From Coleophoma eucalyptorum (lineage: Eukaryota > Ascomycota > Leotiomycetes > Helotiales > Dermateaceae): a stretch of DNA of 64,000 nt. The notes under the pieces are model-generated. The model was not told where the DNA came from, made no database searches, and was given only the letters and a program-made list of their open reading frames with translations. How positions within the stretch are numbered: position 1 is the first letter of the stretch; every line of letters begins with the position of its first letter. The DNA is taken from the NCBI GenBank assembly GCA_026120035.1, contig JALRME010000008.1, positions 682,001 to 746,000 on the forward strand, read 5' to 3'. The translations under genes were made by a program, and so were the position numbers. Positions 10,950-21,658 of the stretch are shown here, piece after piece.

Positions 10950-12747
10950 TTAGTGCCCTTTAATGCTCCCTCCCGCTGCCTCTACTACCTCTTTGGTAAT
11001 ATGGACCTCATCTGCCCGTCGATCTAGTAGCAGATCCAAAATTACTTCGCCTTGAGGGTTCGTTGCTGCTGCCTCTATTACATTGCTGGTGATATGGACT
11101 TTATCTCGCCACTGTTCTATTAGCAGCTCCAGGATTGCTTCGTCCCAGAGGTTCATTGCTGCCGCCTCTACCACCTCGTTGGTGATCTGAATTTCGGCTC
11201 CACGCTGCTTCATTAATAGCTTAAAAATCTCGCTTTCAGATTCCCGCGCAATTTTGAGCACATCCGACATGTTTATATGATATTTCAAACCCTCTGAGCG
11301 GCCCAGAAATACTGAGAAGATATTATAGCCAGCTTTTCCAATCACGTCATCTGGAAACTTAGCGTCTCTAGTGGCAGGCTTTGGTAGTAATTATTTTGAA
11401 AGCCTATTTGTGTGGCAGACTGCTCAGTGACCATTAGGATAAGCTCTCCTATACGTGCCCAGCTCCCATCAACTTGTTTCTGGCGAGAAATTTAGCATTA
11501 GACACAACTTAAACTAATATCCACTTACTTCTACTGTTGGACTTGGCTTTGTCTCGTAGTAAGAAGTGATGTTGAAGTGAGCTGGTTGGGCTTCACATAC
11601 ACGCACAAATTTTTGCTTCAGTTCCGATAAATATGTGGAGGCTTCCGTCTCATTGTTCGGGATCAAGTCATCTACCAGTCTTCTGTTTGGTTGTTTTCCC
11701 ACCATTGTTCTCAACTGCTCATGTCTTAGGTCGAGGTTAAGAACACAAAACAATATTAGACCGAAGGCTGAACGAAACAAATCGTGATTTTGATCATCCT
11801 TCTCCACGTGGTCATGAGCGATCGTCAGTGCCTACGAAACTTGCTGTCAGTATTGCTTAATAGAGCTTTTAGACTTGAAGTCATCTCACCTCCTTGATAA
11901 CCAGCCCTCCCAGGCTATGACCGATAAAAATTATCGGAGGAGTACGGGTCTGTGAACATTAAAAAAAGCTTATCAGGTGGATCTCTATTTATCCTCTAGC
12001 CTTACCTTGCTGCGCGCTCGAAACTGTCGTAGGGATTCCAGAGAGCTCTTCGCCAAATCACCAATGGAACTTTTGTCATCGTTATTGTGCACCGCAGACT
12101 TATGACCATAGGCCAGGACCGGCTTTTCGGAATGCTGTTGGGCAAGAAATCACGTAGCCAAACTTTCCAGCCGTCTGAAGAGCGGAATGAGCCAAGTGGG
12201 TGTCACCCAAGGCCGAGAACTACGACTATACTAAAATTAATGACATTAGAAGAGAATGGATGATATTCAGAGGTTCTTACTCTACAAAAGCATCATCTGG
12301 CGCATGTAATGTTATTATTCCCACGAAATCAAGATCCAGATGTGAGTTGTCGCCGATCAATGGCGGTTGCAGACAGGAAGTGATAATTGCCATGGGCCGA
12401 CCATAGGACTGTGCAACGAAGCTGAGGTCAAAACGAACCTCCTTCTCCGAAGTGTTATTGCTGATAATCTGCTGGTAATACATTTGCAATTTTTCGCGGA
12501 GGTCTCTGTCGAGAAGATCTTTAGGAAGGCCTTGAAGTAGCCATGATTTTGGTTTCTTGTCGGATGGATTCTTGTTAGGCGGTGTCTTATCAAACGTCTG
12601 CACCGTTGCCTGGATAGGAAAGATGACAAGCCACGGCATGCACCAGAAGATGAGTGCTGAGAACAATAAGATTAACCCTACGAAGAGCAGGTCGGGACAA
12701 TCTCTCCACACAGGCAACATAGTATAGTAAAGATGACTTGGTATCAT
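10950..12747 (-). pseudogene. Broken SERAC1-like alpha/beta hydrolase with ITEEVV-type repeats (NLR-like)
   Basis: Exon remnants on the minus strand: 12281-12747, 12006-12230, 11890-11949, 11529-11831 and 10950-11479, with normal GTAAG-type donors. The N-terminus has hydrophobic segments (about residues 17-45). The hydrolase part reads VDIVVVLGLG, WKVWLRDFLP, FIGHSLGGLVIKE (nucleophile Ser) and LRHEQLRTMVG, as in SERAC1-like domains that often precede NACHT in fungal NLRs. Lesions: an in-frame TGA at 12203-12205 where GLGGHPLG is expected; a one-base frame change near 12128; and another frame change near 11375. The C-terminus holds about three repeats (ITNEVVEAAA, ITSNVIEAAA, ITKEVVEAAG) of the type also found at 49242-50063. 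No NACHT or NB-ARC segment remains. Judged a pseudogene; sequencing error at three places is the alternative. Confidence 0.8.
10953..11193 (-). repeat. Coding ITEEVV-type repeats (about 3 units)
   Basis: Three protein-level repeats of roughly 31-33 residues: a helix led by ITxEVVEAAA, then EAILELLIEQ/EVILDLLLDR. They match the unit of the NACHT gene at 48.8-52.9 kb and link the two loci. Confidence 0.75.
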
Positions 12748-13183
12748 TAAGGTTAACCCAAAAATTAGCAAGGTGATAAACAAGTGGATTTAAACATCTC
12801 AATATCTGACTGAACTTGACACAGGAATGGGGTAAAAGTGGGAATGCCTTTGAGTGACGGCGGGTAGTAAGGCTCCGTGCGCATAGTGGATCAACCAAGA
12901 ATGGACTCTGGCACCTTCTCACCCCTCCTTCAATAGAACTCCCATTTCATTATGTTTCAGTGCTGCACTCTGCAATTTCATAGACCTCGTCAAATAAACA
13001 GAACGATGAGGTAGCTTGTACCTAGACTGTGCACCCACGCCCCATGAGGTCGGATTTTGCCTCATAACCCTATTAATTTTGTGCATGAGTTGCATGTCTG
13101 AATGTAATAATTCATCCTTTGCATCATACTATTTCATGGACCTATATTACCGAGCTATATATATTGTGACGCTCTATAATAGC
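12748..13183. other. Intergenic region
   Basis: Lies between the start of the hydrolase-repeat locus and the stop of the Zn2Cys6 gene. It presumably holds the promoter of the former and the terminator of the latter. No ORF with coding character. Confidence 0.5.
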
Positions 13184-14972
13184 TTACACAAGTAAAATTT
13201 TAAGATCAAGTGACTCCATTGCGCTCATCCAATCGACTGTTTCCATTCCAGGAGCATTGCTCTTCCGCATCTGCCAACATTTCTCCATTATCTTGAGAAC
13301 TTGTGCTGAGCTCCCAAATACATGTGTATCAGCATTGCTTAATGAAACAAGATTGCGAAAAGTATCTTCGAGTTCTTCGGTGGCCATGCATCCAGAGATA
13401 CACAGTGGCCAGGCTAGGCTACGGAGTATCTTTGTTCGTGGAAGTGCTCGAAAGGCGGTAACAGTTCTTGACACACTTGTTTGGATCTCGGAGAGTTCTG
13501 GATTAGGTCCCGAGAGTGTCACATGGAGGTATACGAGCGTAGCGTGTGCAAATATTTGCGTTACGAGTAGGCTGATATATTCCGAGCCATAGTCAAGAGC
13601 ATCCAAGTTCGCGGAAAACCCCTCAGTACGCGCAATATTGTCGATATTAGCTGTCGTAGATTTGATTTTCTGCTCGATAGAAGTCTCGATCCCTGCTGCT
13701 CGGGCTGCAAGATCCCGCAAGCTCAGTTTATTTTCCGCTTGCATGGACTCCTTCCATTGCCATAATTCAGTTACGTTCCATATACTTAACATTGCCCATT
13801 CTTCACAACCCATGAGTCTTTCAAGAGATATATTACCTCTTCCTATATCAAGCCAAGAAAATGGGATAGAGTGCTTTAATTCTGTCGAGACACCTGATAA
13901 TATACCATACCAGCATAAGCAAGTTACTAGGAATTGTAACGCATTCCCATTTGTAGTTGAAAGAGACGAAGTCTTTGCACAAGCCGCTCTTATATCTGGA
14001 AACAGGCCAAATGCTGCTTGGAGATGAATGGTCCAGCTGTCTACAGCACCTTGAAATGCCTATTCATCTCGATTAGCTACATAAATGCTGAGATGCTGCA
14101 CAGTTTGTACTTGCCTCGAACGAAATTAGAAACACCATGCAAGCAAGCAGCCTTATATAATCATCGATGGCCATCTCTGTGTTGCTATTGATAGACTCTT
14201 GTAGATAGTTTTGCAACTTCTGAAGCGATAACAAATGTCGCTGTAGCTGTTGGCCAAGTCTCGGACAAGCCCTGCAGTCTCTAACCTCAGAGACGTCATA
14301 AAATAATTCGAAGTGCTGGTGATAAGAAGCGATACTGAGTACAGAGTGGTATAGAGGCTCTGTCTGAGTTAAAATAGCAAGCAACCATCCACGTCCACCA
14401 TCCTTTATTCCAGGTTTGTAAAATGGGAACTGGATTGGAAACGTATAGTCAAGATAGTGCATCCAAAGGCTGGCTTCATCTTCACTAATATGGGTTCCGA
14501 GGGTAGAACTTCGAGGGAAAGAAGAAATATTCCCGTGGGAAGTGTAAGTACAAGGTGTTGAAGGGTCCCCGTCTTGAATAGCTGGCCAATCAATAACGTC
14601 GAACGAAGTTCTTGAGAGAACCCAAGGCGCCGGCTCGTGGGGCAAAGAAACTGAGCTTGCAGTTTCTAGAGTAGCTGAATATGATCGACTATCGCGTCTC
14701 TGCTCCTCAGCATGCTGCGGTTGGGGCTGAAGTCTATTTTGAAACCGCAATTTCCTCTTTTGGCCTGTTTTTTCTTTGACCTTTAATCGAAACTTTTCTA
14801 GCATTTCTTTCTCTTCCACTCCACCAGTCATCCATGCTGGACGCGCACCATAACCATGACATTCAATGCTGAATGACTGGCATATGGCACATACAGGATG
14901 GCTCTCATCACACTTCTTCTTCCGAACCTTACACGTCCAGCAGCCGCCCTTGCTTCTCTCGGCGCCCGGCAT
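13184..14972 (-). CDS. Zn(II)2Cys6 transcription factor
   Basis: Two exons, complement(13184..14059, 14115..14972), 577 aa. The intron has a GC donor (GAG|GCAAGT) and a TAG acceptor, 55 nt. Splicing it restores one frame from ...VFLISFE to AFQGAVDSWTIHLQAAFGL, then to the C-terminal exon. The zinc cluster lies at the N-terminus with Cys 11, 14, 20, 27, 30 and 37 (CX2CX5CX6CX2CX6C) in a KGGCWTCKVRKKKCDE context. A basic linker (KEKTGQKRKLRF) follows, and the rest matches the fungal-specific regulatory region (DUF3468-like: EASLWMHYLDYTFPIQFPFY, WLLAILTQTEPLYHSVL). It should be a nuclear DNA-binding regulator. Its targets cannot be told; the next gene upstream is an SDR. Confidence 0.92.
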
Positions 14973-15295
14973 GTTGAAAGATTGTCTTTTGAAGAGAGAA
15001 TATATCGTATCTGGCAGTCTCAGTAGTAGAGGCTTTGCTCCGCTCCGTGTAGAGCATGGGTACTTTCAGTAAATGTTGCGATATGAATACTGTCAGCGGG
15101 GTTTTCGTCCCGCGCTTCACATGGGCGGCTGTACCGCTGCTGACGTAATATACTTGACCAATAAACAGTTGTTAATGATCATCTTGTCAAACTCAAAAGA
15201 CACTATCATTAAACAGACATAATCCTTAAGCTATAATTTATTCCCCTAGGTGTTATACTGTGATGCCATAATTCTATGATATTCCGTCAAACTTC
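14973..15295. other. Short intergenic region
   Basis: Promoter side of the Zn2Cys6 gene and 3' side of the SDR gene. Nothing else recognisable. Confidence 0.5.
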
Positions 15296-16215
15296 TTACA
15301 ACCACTGTTTATTACCCCAGTGTGATAAAAACTGCCCACTTTGTTCAAGTGTAAGGTTCTCAATGACCTTTCTCTGCAGAGCAACACTTTCTTCTGCCTC
15401 AAAGGGACCTTTCCAGTCGGGATAGATAGCCTGAAACCCTTGGAAAAGCGCCATTGCTTCTTTCATTTCTTCTTCAGATGCTATTAGACGTTAATCAGTT
15501 TATGCAGTTCTGTGAAGTTGAGTGACAACTACAATACGTACGTTGAACTTGACGGGTGTTGACTACTCCTGGTGAGATTGCCAAAATTGCAATGCCATCG
15601 GGCTTGAGCTCGACGGCATATTTAGCAACAATGATGTTTAGAGCCGCTTTTATAGCAGAATAGGGTACAGAGCCCGGAATGCCCGCCTTGACCACTAAGT
15701 CGGGGTCACCCATACCACTCGAAATGCTCACTATCTTCTTCGCCGTGCCCTTTCGTATCAGGGGCAAGAATGCATTAATGGCATAGATGTTTCCAAGGAT
15801 GTTGACTTCCGTGCTATACAGCATGTCTTTCTTCAAAAGTTCTTCTTTTCCTTTGAATTCTGAGGGTTTGTATCGCGCTAGATCCTCTGACAAATATGCA
15901 CCGTTGATGATAAGGTGGTCAAGGGTGCCATTGGTGATCTTCGACGTCTCGGCAGCGGCTGCATCGAGCGCTTCGTAGTCTACCATGTCCGCTTTCAATA
16001 GCGTGACATTTTTGATTTCGTCTTTGTCAAGCTTAGCCTGGACGGATTCGACTGAGCGGACTATACCGATGACAACGTTTGATTTCTCTTGGCTGAGTTG
16101 GCGGATCCATTCATACTTTGAGATTGCATGTAAGTAAAACTTGTGAAGGCTTTTATCCTTTTCAATGACTTACACCAAGCCCGCGAGATGCTCCCACAAT
16201 TACGTATGATGACAT
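15296..16215 (-). CDS. Short-chain dehydrogenase/reductase (SDR)
   Basis: Three exons, complement(15296..15480, 15542..16115, 16174..16215), 266 aa. The first exon is only 14 codons and encodes MSSYVIVGASRGLG, the Rossmann nucleotide-binding turn. An ATG-only reading from 15998 would lose this part. The centre shows LDHLIINGAY (NNAG-like), IVSISSGMGDPD, and YSAIKAALN with the catalytic YxxxK. The Ser is in SISSG. PDGIAILAISPGVVNT matches the usual PG motif region. The C-terminal exon reads SEEEMKEAMALFQGFQ to HWGNKQWL. It should be a soluble NAD(P)-dependent oxidoreductase of the fungal C-factor-like group. The substrate is unknown. Confidence 0.9.
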
Positions 16216-16475
16216 GTCTATTGATTGACAAAGGGTTGTATTGTTTATTCGCTGAGTGGTTTTATATGACTGAAAGAAGTGATTGATCTATCAACAGCAG
16301 AGGGATGCAACCAAGTCTTTATAGTCTTTATGGCGGCCGAGATGTAGGCTTTCGTGCTTTGAATGATAGCAAAGACTAGTATTCAAATTACAAATACAAT
16401 CCCAATTACAAATACATGCCGCTGTTAACAACAGTTCTATTCAAGAAGTTGAGACGCTGCAAAATGGAGACTAAC

Positions 16476-16534
16476 GCGGGAAATGATGAGCGGGAAATGG
16501 TGGGCGGGAAACGATGGGCGGGAAATGTGGGCGG
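16476..16534. repeat. 14-bp minisatellite, about 4 copies
   Basis: Imperfect units GCGGGAAATGATGA, GCGGGAAATGGTGG, GCGGGAAACGATGG and GCGGGAAATGTGG, then GCGG. The fourth unit is one base shorter. Confidence 0.9.
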
Positions 16535-16565
16535 CAGTTTCTCGATCCGCGCATCATCTTTGTAC

Positions 16566-16588
16566 GAACCAACCAACCAACCAACCAA
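16566..16588. repeat. Short ACCA tetranucleotide run
   Basis: About five copies of ACCA/CAAC just downstream of the 14-bp array. Confidence 0.8.
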
Positions 16589-17149
16589 GCTCCCGCCGAC
16601 TACGGTGGATAATCAATCAGCTGACAAATTGCAAATTACTCTTTGTCAATTTTATGATGTCTACCTGAAGACGAGTGTAGAAATCCGGTTTTATAAATCT
16701 ATCTTACTTGAAGTATAGCATCTGCCTAACGGGATACCTAATGGGAAAAATATCGTGAGTGAATGTCATGTGACGTTACAGTGCTTCCCAGCATCGCAGG
16801 ATTTACAGTCCAAAACAACTTTGTGCTTGATTAAATCAAGCTCTGTTTATAAATATCCTCAGAGTATAGTTTAGGTATGGCTATTAAAGCATGAATGTGG
16901 TTAAACTCTAATGGGAATGCTCATTGTCCATTATCACATTGTTCGTGACCTCTATTACTGGCTACTACGTAGCCAATATAGGATGTGGACTCATGTCCTT
17001 AGTTTGAAAGATTTAGCAAGCATATCAACTTTTCAAGATAGTCCTCCTTTGGTTTCAATTAACCAGTCAAGACGAATCGGATCCAAGGGTAAATTTGATT
17101 TCTAACATATATTGTCGTTATTACTATAGTTGATAAGTATTGGCAAAAA

Positions 17150-17531
17150 TGAATAGATGACACCTCTTTCCCAGTTATCAAAGCACCATCCGACCCATAT
17201 AGAGAATTTTCAATCAATAGGTTTAATAAAGTCATGTTTTTCCCTGGCCAATATTGCGTTCCTTGGCCAATCTGTGAATAGGCTCCGACGGTTGAGCCAG
17301 CCTCCAATGTTATATTTTCAAGGCTCTATATTGATGATAGTCATATTTGTGACAATAACCAGTCGTGTCCAAGTTTTCTGTTGCGGCGAGGCTTAGGGGA
17401 GGTATCGCTCCTTCTGAAAATGGTGCACCAACGGGGCTTAAAAAGTTGCTTTCTTCATAACCAAATCTGTCAGCCATTCTGCCTTTAGTAAAAGTCATAG
17501 CTCCCCGGAATTTTAGATTTGAATTTGCCAT
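17150..17531 (-). pseudogene. Possible remnant of an unknown coding region
   Basis: From an ATG at 17531 the minus strand reads MANSNLKFRGAMTFTKGRMA and on to LSLAATENLDTT. A shift of frame near 17330, at a possible TATAG acceptor, opens ITLEAGSTVGAYSQIGQGT and LLNLLIENSLYGSDGALITG. The second block looks like left-handed beta-helix (hexapeptide) turns. No full domain or sound splice model was found, so a degraded exon is as likely as chance. Confidence 0.22.
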
Positions 17532-18305
17532 GCATTGAAATCAATCATTGTCTGGATATTTCCAGTCAGGCTTTCCCTTTGTAATATTTAAAGCCCAAAT
17601 CTATCCAGGAATTCACTGTGCAAAGTCTCCTAAAACGGTTGTGAGGAGCGAGCATGGTTGATAGTTGGGGGGGGGGGGTAGTCAACATTTGGACTGGGCC
17701 AACTCGGACATCTCCATAGACGTAGGTACTATCCAATGAAGAATCTTTAGCAGTATTTGCGCGGATATCTCGGCAGTCAGAGGAATTGTTGGGAGTCGCA
17801 TCAACGAGAATGGAGAAGGATGATTGATCAACACATGCTACATCCTATTTTCTACTCTCAAGACAACAAGTGGATATACAAGCGCTGTATTGAGGACTAG
17901 TGTAGCGAGTCCAAGGATCTGATGGAGATACATTTTGAAGAATCACACAACAGGCCAAATATTTTGATAGAATGGCAGCTCAAGGATGGATATTAGTGGC
18001 TCAAATACAAATGTTGGAATATCGATATTGGATTTCATCATGTGATATATACACGTAACATCGTAAGCAAGGGGGGTTATATACCCCTCCTTTTTTATAT
18101 TCACTCAGGAAAATCAATAACCGCATACAACACCACATACCCTGTAATTGAGTCTGGCCTATCGCAAAAGCCAGACGTTGTCAGATGTCAGCTGTCTGCT
18201 GTCGGTGATACCGGGTAGACGGATTTGTTTTACCCGACCCATCTATCATATAAACCTCGCCGCGCTGCAAATCTGTGGGGTAAAAAGAGCACCACGCTTT
18301 GCAAT

Positions 18306-20021
18306 ATGTATCTTTCCCAAGTGACGTGGATACCTTTATCGTCATTTCTTTTCTGGAGCATCCTAGCCACAACTACGACGGCTACTAAATCCGCCTCGTC
18401 ACGATGTGGGCATATCACCCTCCCTGAGCTTCCTGATGTGGATATAATCTCTGTTAGTGGGAAATGGACAGAAAAATATACCCAGCCTTTCAATCCGCGC
18501 GATGTTGCACTCAACCCTAGCGCCGTCTCCGATATCGATTTCTGCAATGTCACCGTCTATCTAACACATCCTGGCGACGGTGATGACGTCATGGTATCAA
18601 TATGGCTACCCCCCGATGAGAAATGGAACGGTCGCTTTCAAGCTACAGGTGGCGGAGGCTTTGCAAGTGGACTATTCGACGTTTTGCAAGCAAGGGCTGT
18701 TCAAAATGGGTACGCTGTTGCTTCAACTGATGGAGGGTACGGCCGAGCCCCGTACACTGCTGATTGGGCTTTGAAAGAAGACGGATCGCTTGCTCTTCCA
18801 TTGATTAGGAATTGGGCTGTTAGAGCGCCTTACGATATGGGTATCGTTGGCAAAGCAGTGACTGAGAGTTTTTATGGTAAATCAGCACATCATTCCTACT
18901 ATTATGGGTGTTCTACCGGAGGACGTCAAGGTTATGCAGTGGCTCAGAGGCATCCTGAGATTTTTGACGGCATAGTGGCAAATGCACCTGCGCTTTCTAT
19001 TCCAAGATTTCTTGTGGCAGAATTCTGGCCTCAGCTGGTGATGCAGCAATCTGACTACTTTATCCCGCCGTGTATTTTCGACGAATTTGTCAACGCAACT
19101 CTGGCTGCCTGCGACGAATTGGATGGCGTTAAAGATGGCGTTATTATGGACCCACTGGCTTGTAGCTTCGATCCTCACACGATAGTGGGACGGGACGTTT
19201 CGTGTGAAGGCGAAACCGAAAAGATCACAACACTCATGGCAGATATTGTCGCTAAAATCAGGGAAGGCCCAAAGAGTCCTGACGGAGAAGCTCTCTGGTA
19301 CGGTCTTTCCCCGAGCACCTCGTTTAACGCTCTTGCAGGCACCACTGTTGTAAATGGGAAACGCATAGGTAACCCGTTTATCATTGCGGCAAACTGGATA
19401 AAGTACTTTATACTACGTGATCCCGAGTATGATTTGACCAAAATTTCGTATGGCGACTTTGCCTGGCTTTTTGCACAATCTACTAGTCGCTTCAGCCCAC
19501 TACTTGATAGTGATTATCCCAATTTATCTGCGTTTCGCGACGCAGGAGGGAAGCTGCTCACATTTCACGGGTATGCTGATACCGTAATTCCCATAGGCGG
19601 TACGATTCAGTTCCGGCAGAGAGTTGAAGATGACATGGGGGGCACAGAGGCTGTTGACGACTTCTATCGATTATTCCTTGCTCCAGGGGTCGAACATTGC
19701 GGTGCTGGGGCAGGACCCTGGCCAAGGGATACACTAGAGAGTGTTGTCAAATGGGTCGAGGAAGGCAAGGCGCCGGACTTTCTGCCTGCATCTACGACTG
19801 ATAACTCAGTCACACGAGATATATGTCGCTACCCCCATGCACAGAAATATAATGGCAAAGATCCAAAAGCGTCAAGTGGCTGGGAATGCCCCGGAATTGT
19901 CATGGACGGATTAAGAACTAAGGAAGCAAACCTTGATTCCGCTTTCTGGCCTTCAAGACTTCCGGAAAAGTTGAGGCCCTTGAAGGGCGTAAAGACAGCC
20001 AAAGAAAAGGATGAACTTTAA
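18306..20021 (+). CDS. Tannase/feruloyl esterase family protein, secreted
   Basis: Single exon, 571 aa from the ATG at 18306. An in-frame region reaches back to 18225, but the 18306 start gives a clean signal peptide (WIPLSSFLFWSILATTTTA). The nucleophile motif is YYYGCSTGGRQGY. The calcium-loop region CDELDGVKDGVIMDP and the C-terminal block ...LAPGVEHCGAGAGPWP fit the tannase CS-D-HC architecture, in which a disulphide joins the residues next to the catalytic Ser and His. Asp is probably in HGYADTVIP. Family members cleave ester bonds in gallotannins or feruloylated polysaccharides outside the cell. Which of these is hydrolysed here cannot be told. Confidence 0.93.
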   Translation: MYLSQVTWIPLSSFLFWSILATTTTATKSASSRCGHITLPELPDVDIISVSGKWTEKYTQPFNPRDVALNPSAVSDIDFCNVTVYLTHPGDGDDVMVSIWLPPDEKWNGRFQATGGGGFASGLFDVLQARAVQNGYAVASTDGGYGRAPYTADWALKEDGSLALPLIRNWAVRAPYDMGIVGKAVTESFYGKSAHHSYYYGCSTGGRQGYAVAQRHPEIFDGIVANAPALSIPRFLVAEFWPQLVMQQSDYFIPPCIFDEFVNATLAACDELDGVKDGVIMDPLACSFDPHTIVGRDVSCEGETEKITTLMADIVAKIREGPKSPDGEALWYGLSPSTSFNALAGTTVVNGKRIGNPFIIAANWIKYFILRDPEYDLTKISYGDFAWLFAQSTSRFSPLLDSDYPNLSAFRDAGGKLLTFHGYADTVIPIGGTIQFRQRVEDDMGGTEAVDDFYRLFLAPGVEHCGAGAGPWPRDTLESVVKWVEEGKAPDFLPASTTDNSVTRDICRYPHAQKYNGKDPKASSGWECPGIVMDGLRTKEANLDSAFWPSRLPEKLRPLKGVKTAKEKDEL

Positions 20022-20743
20022 TAAATTACATTTAAAGATAGTCGAGAATCATATCTAAGTGTTCGTACATCCTACCATCGGTGTTTTATTGACTAAGAAG
20101 CATCTTAGTTATCAAGACTGTCGTGTCTGCGTCACTACTATTCCTCTTGAGACCTCTCGCCATTCCAATCAATCAGGTGTCTATATTATGATCAACGTTA
20201 AAAAGAGAAAACTGGACTAGTGATAAAGGAACGATGGATATTATATTCAATTTTTATACCTCTGTGCCTCACACTCTCTTCAATACAACATCTATGAACC
20301 GTTTTACCCTAAATACCTGTTGACCTACAAGTTGATTCATACTTTACTTGACGTAAACCGACAAGAACCCTCAACCTTATGAAATAACCTAAGATCAGAG
20401 TCGGCTGTGTCAATAATTGATTCATATTCATCACAGATTATGAGGATCTCGTAGTGGTGATAGCGGATATGATATCAGAATTTATTCAAGAAATGTTCAA
20501 CTTCATTTCAGAGATGGCGGCCTGACTAGATTTTATTCCAGGTTTATTTATTAAAACACTATAAATTATTGAGCTTTCCTAGTCATTTCATAGATCAACG
20601 AGTCGCACAGGAGCCCAAAGAAAAGATATTTTAATTGTAGAAATAGGTACACTATACAGACAATACCTAATACCCTATAACAAGATCAAGGTCAATGCCC
20701 CAAGCTTCAAATTGTTTGGAATAGAAGAAAACACGAATAATCG
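20022..20743. other. Intergenic region between convergent genes
   Basis: 3' flanks of tannase (+) and the alpha/beta hydrolase (-). AT-rich, no ORF of note. Confidence 0.5.
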
Positions 20744-21658
20744 TTAATCAAGGCCTAAGTCCACTATAGCCTGCACGATCTCTTCGATATGATGATACGA
20801 GAGGCTCATATGAGACTCTCCCTCAACCACTTGTAGTTTCGATCCTCTAATAAGCTTTGCTGCCTTTTCTGCCATGGCAAACGGCGCATTGATATCGTTC
20901 TTCCCATGCCACAACAATACATTTTCCCCATTGAGCTCTTCGAGCTCAAAGCCCCAATTCGCGTACAGCCCGCAATCCCATGCAGGCCCCTTGGCCCCTT
21001 GTTTAAATGCCTCCCGCATACTCTCTATCATACTCTTCCTGAAGCTCATATCATCCAAGCAGCGTCTATCTCTCTCGTTTCTTGATTCCATCACTTTCAT
21101 GAAGGAATCCTCAAACACTTTCGGATCTTCATTACTCGCTGCCGTCCCGAACTCCCAATTAAGCAGCTTTTCCATGATGAACTGAGGTAGCCAGGCACCC
21201 GCGTAAAGAATAACGCGAGCCCCAAGTAGCATATCCTCTGTACCGAGGGAGAGAGGGTAGATTCCTGATACGACAGATACGCTCAGCAGCCTTGTAGGTG
21301 GGATGTCCTTCGCACACACCAATGCATACGGAGAGCCTCCTGAGGCTCCCGCAACATGAAACTTCTCGATTTGAAGATGTTCAGTCAGAGCAAGTACGTC
21401 TGATGGCCAGTCTAAAATCTGGCGGGAAGGTTGGAACGATGATAGACCCATCCCGGGCCTATCTATTGCAACAACATGAAGTTTGAATTTGGTAGTAGTG
21501 AAGAAGGAGCCTTCCATACGCGACGTAGGAAAGCCGTGGAAGTAGAGGATGGTAGGGATGCCAGGTGACGGTGGGAAGCCAAAGACACCATAGCCTAGAG
21601 TGCGGCCATTTGGTAATGTGAATATTTGTGAGTCTTGGGCTTGAGTGTTGGATGCCAT
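20744..21658 (-). CDS. Alpha/beta-hydrolase fold protein
   Basis: Single exon, 304 aa from the ATG at 21658. Two further in-frame codons upstream are not ATG. The oxyanion-hole segment is YFHGFPTSRMEG, followed by AIDRPGMGLSS. The nucleophile elbow is VAGASGGSPYA (Ser), the acid is in WHGKNDINAP and the base in EGESHMSLSYHH. This is a cytosolic hydrolase of the proline-iminopeptidase/epoxide-hydrolase-like group by layout, without a signal peptide. The exact reaction is unknown. Confidence 0.9.
   Translation of the reverse strand: MASNTQAQDSQIFTLPNGRTLGYGVFGFPPSPGIPTILYFHGFPTSRMEGSFFTTTKFKLHVVAIDRPGMGLSSFQPSRQILDWPSDVLALTEHLQIEKFHVAGASGGSPYALVCAKDIPPTRLLSVSVVSGIYPLSLGTEDMLLGARVILYAGAWLPQFIMEKLLNWEFGTAASNEDPKVFEDSFMKVMESRNERDRRCLDDMSFRKSMIESMREAFKQGAKGPAWDCGLYANWGFELEELNGENVLLWHGKNDINAPFAMAEKAAKLIRGSKLQVVEGESHMSLSYHHIEEIVQAIVDLGLD

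Larger units (their letters stand above)
16216..18305. other. Long intergenic region with a minisatellite and a possible gene remnant
   Basis: Contains the 14-bp tandem array (16476-16534), an ACCA run (about 16566-16588) and a 12-base G run at 17667-17678. On the minus strand, 17150-17531 has two reading frames with coding-like text (see separate entry). The last part upstream of 18306 should be the tannase promoter. Confidence 0.5.
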
